From: Brevibacillus sp.
Lineage (GTDB): Bacteria > Bacillota > Bacilli > Brevibacillales > Brevibacillaceae
Length of the DNA stretch: 64,000 nt
Assembly (NCBI GenBank): GCA_017656235.1
Contig: JACDOF010000001.1
Coordinates: forward strand, 62,001 to 126,000
Direction: 5' to 3'
Shown piece by piece: positions 62,848-64,000 of this stretch (position 1 is its first letter; each line of letters starts with the position of its first letter). Under the pieces are notes generated by a model, which was not told the DNA's origin, searched no databases, and was given only the letters and a program-made list of their open reading frames with translations. Position numbers and translations under genes: made by a program.

Positions 62848-62882
62848 GAGGGTTTAGCATGCAGGCATACGCTGAAACCCTC
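62848..62882 (+). other. Stem-loop in the leader of the exported-protein gene
   Basis: GAGGGTTTAGC pairs with GCTGAAACCCTC with one mismatch or bulge, about 35 bases before the ATG at 62916. It may shape translation or transcript stability. Confidence 0.4.
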
Positions 62883-62915
62883 CGCTTCGGAATTCTGCAT
62901 TTGGAGGAACTCGCC

Positions 62916-63509
62916 ATGAGGAAGAAAGCGCTGGGAGCCCTCACTGCCTTGATGATAGCCGGCTTGACGACGACAGCAAACGGAGACGGCATCGTGAAAG
63001 TGTCGATTGGCGGCGAAGTGCTTGGAGTGGATCTGCCGGCCTCAACTGTTCGTTCCGTTCAGGAAGTCGTGAGCAAAATGGGCGGATTTTCTGTTTACGA
63101 TAAAGAGGCAGGAAAACTATCGGTAGAGAAACCGGATGTCAATATCCTGATTGTAGAAGCAATCCAGAAAACGGCCAAAGGCGATATTGTATTCAGCAAT
63201 CCGATCGAGGGATGGCTGGACAAGGACATTCCGCGTAATTTTGGCGTTTTCGTGGAGGTTGACAACGCTCCCCCCTCGAAAGAATTAACCCTGAAACTGG
63301 TGTTGGTCGGACCGGACGGGAAAATCGTGGACGCCAAAGATCCGCGTAAGTTTGACACCAGTAACAAGCGAAGCTTTTATATTTCTCAACCGTTTATTTC
63401 CACAAAACTTGATCAATACGGCACGTACAAGGTGCAGTTGTTTATGAAGCGGGATGAAGTGTCTCCGTTTGTCATCGTTGGAGAAAATAGGTTTACGGTT
63501 GGAAGGTAA
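62916..63509 (+). CDS. Exported hypothetical protein (197 residues)
   Basis: It has an N-terminal signal peptide (MRKKALGALTALMIAGLTT, then an ANG-type cleavage region) and a beta-rich mature part. The segment EVVSKMGGFSVYDKEAGKLSVEKPDVNIL recalls copper-amine-oxidase N-domain-like modules of Firmicute envelope proteins; this match is weak. TTGGAGGA precedes the ATG at 62916. Function is unknown. Its upstream region carries the DnaA boxes. Confidence 0.75.
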   Translation: MRKKALGALTALMIAGLTTTANGDGIVKVSIGGEVLGVDLPASTVRSVQEVVSKMGGFSVYDKEAGKLSVEKPDVNILIVEAIQKTAKGDIVFSNPIEGWLDKDIPRNFGVFVEVDNAPPSKELTLKLVLVGPDGKIVDAKDPRKFDTSNKRSFYISQPFISTKLDQYGTYKVQLFMKRDEVSPFVIVGENRFTVGR

Positions 63510-63523
63510 TCGGCTGACAACGG

Positions 63524-63552
63524 TTTCATCGGCTGCTGATCCGTGGTATAAT
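63524..63552 (+). promoter_or_regulatory. Extended -10 promoter of the DUF4912 gene
   Basis: TATAAT (63547-63552) has an upstream TG (63544-63545) and a weak TTTCAT -35 (63524-63529) at 17 bp. Transcription would start about 36 bases before the ATG at 63595. Confidence 0.6.
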
Positions 63553-63594
63553 GTAGGGGAAAGGATTTATCTTGGAAAGGAAAGATGAAGGCGA

Positions 63595-63957
63595 ATGAAG
63601 AAAAATCCCGCGCGATCATCGACAGATGAGGGCCCGAGTATACGGATCACTTGGCGAGACGATCAGTCAATCGTGGCCAAGTGGGAGATGACCGACGATT
63701 TCAGGCAGGTTGTAGAGCAGCATTTTTCGATGCCGTTTTCGGAACTGCCGCTGGTGTTGAGGCTGTACGACGTGACGGATCGGGGAGAGATTCGGGAAGA
63801 TGGGACCGACCTCTACACTGACTTTGACATCAACCATCTCTCGTCCGAATGGATTCTCTACGGCGTCTCTGCTGGTTTGACGTACCGGGTTGATCTTGGA
63901 ATTCGCATGCTGGACGGAAGATTTTATTCGCTGACGCGTTCTGAAGCAATTTCGTAA
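63595..63957 (+). CDS. DUF4912 domain protein
   Basis: A 120-residue protein with the DUF4912 features IRITWRDDQSIVAKWEM, LVLRLYDVTD and WILYGVSAGLTYRVDLGI, where the tyrosine- and glycine-rich end is typical. The family is found in Firmicutes and cyanobacteria without a settled role. It stands alone behind its own promoter. The last 43 bp of the window hold nothing I can call. Confidence 0.85.
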   Translation: MKKNPARSSTDEGPSIRITWRDDQSIVAKWEMTDDFRQVVEQHFSMPFSELPLVLRLYDVTDRGEIREDGTDLYTDFDINHLSSEWILYGVSAGLTYRVDLGIRMLDGRFYSLTRSEAIS

Positions 63958-64000
63958 TCCTGCATGACCACTACCTTACAGAAGCAATACTGGCAGGCTC

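Noticed and set aside
1-64000. rRNA, tRNA, CRISPR arrays, transposases or phage genes
   Set aside because: I looked for conserved rRNA/tRNA segments, regularly spaced repeats and recombinase motifs and found none that I can support.

Overview
The window looks like chromosomal DNA of a Gram-positive, Firmicute-type bacterium of moderate GC, probably of the Brevibacillus/Paenibacillaceae kind (inference). Supporting signs are strong GGAGG-type ribosome sites, GTG and TTG starts, a lysine riboswitch in front of dapH/dapL (acetylase branch of lysine synthesis), a mrfAB repair pair and a LexA-type box. I see no rRNA, tRNA, CRISPR array, prophage or intact insertion sequence. Most of the window is a run of catabolic operons, each with its own transporter and regulator.

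Layout. 1-5008: GntR regulator (5' end outside the window), DUF2848 protein, nitrilase-family amidase and TRAP transporter 1. 5179-23256: a large island that I read as ectoine/hydroxyectoine catabolism. It has a PucR regulator and an EutB-type dehydratase on the minus strand. Divergent from them are an Asp/Glu-racemase-like protein, a flavoprotein with a small [2Fe-2S] partner, TRAP transporter 2, two tandem ectoine hydrolases (DoeA/EutD type) separated by a broken MFS transporter fragment, EutC, a PLP enzyme of the cystathionine synthase family, an M20 amidohydrolase, homoserine dehydrogenase and an aldehyde dehydrogenase. 23416-24090: a SRAP DNA-repair protein. 24589-34078: TRAP transporter 3, a second PucR regulator and PyrK-like, PyrD-like, N-carbamoyl-amino-acid hydrolase and dihydroorotase/allantoinase-like genes. 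Together they suggest breakdown of a cyclic ureide such as orotate. 34419-41684: a sigma-54 activator divergent from a sigma-54 promoter that drives amidohydrolase, amino acid permease, M20 hydrolase and glutamine-synthetase-like genes, a likely gamma-glutamylation pathway for an amine. 41869-43479: acyl-CoA synthetase.

44135-49917 is a complete ribose operon (rbsRKDACB) with two identical palindromic operators. 50178-53805 is mrfAB behind a promoter that overlaps a LexA-like box. 53814-57170 holds small uncharacterised genes, a secreted lipoprotein nuclease and an ATPase remnant. 57806-58678 is an arylamine N-acetyltransferase. 58836-62224 is the lysine-riboswitch-controlled dapH, class III aminotransferase and dapL operon. 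The window ends with an exported protein and a DUF4912 protein.

Three related copies of a non-coding dispersed repeat (about 300-450 bp each) lie between genes near 43.5 kb, 57.3 kb and 62.3 kb. A cluster of three DnaA boxes lies beside the last copy. The strongest candidates for something new are the Firmicute-type ectoine island, which lacks the usual EutE/DoeB deacetylase and an obvious transaminase but carries an extra redox pair, and the putative orotate-degradation operon.
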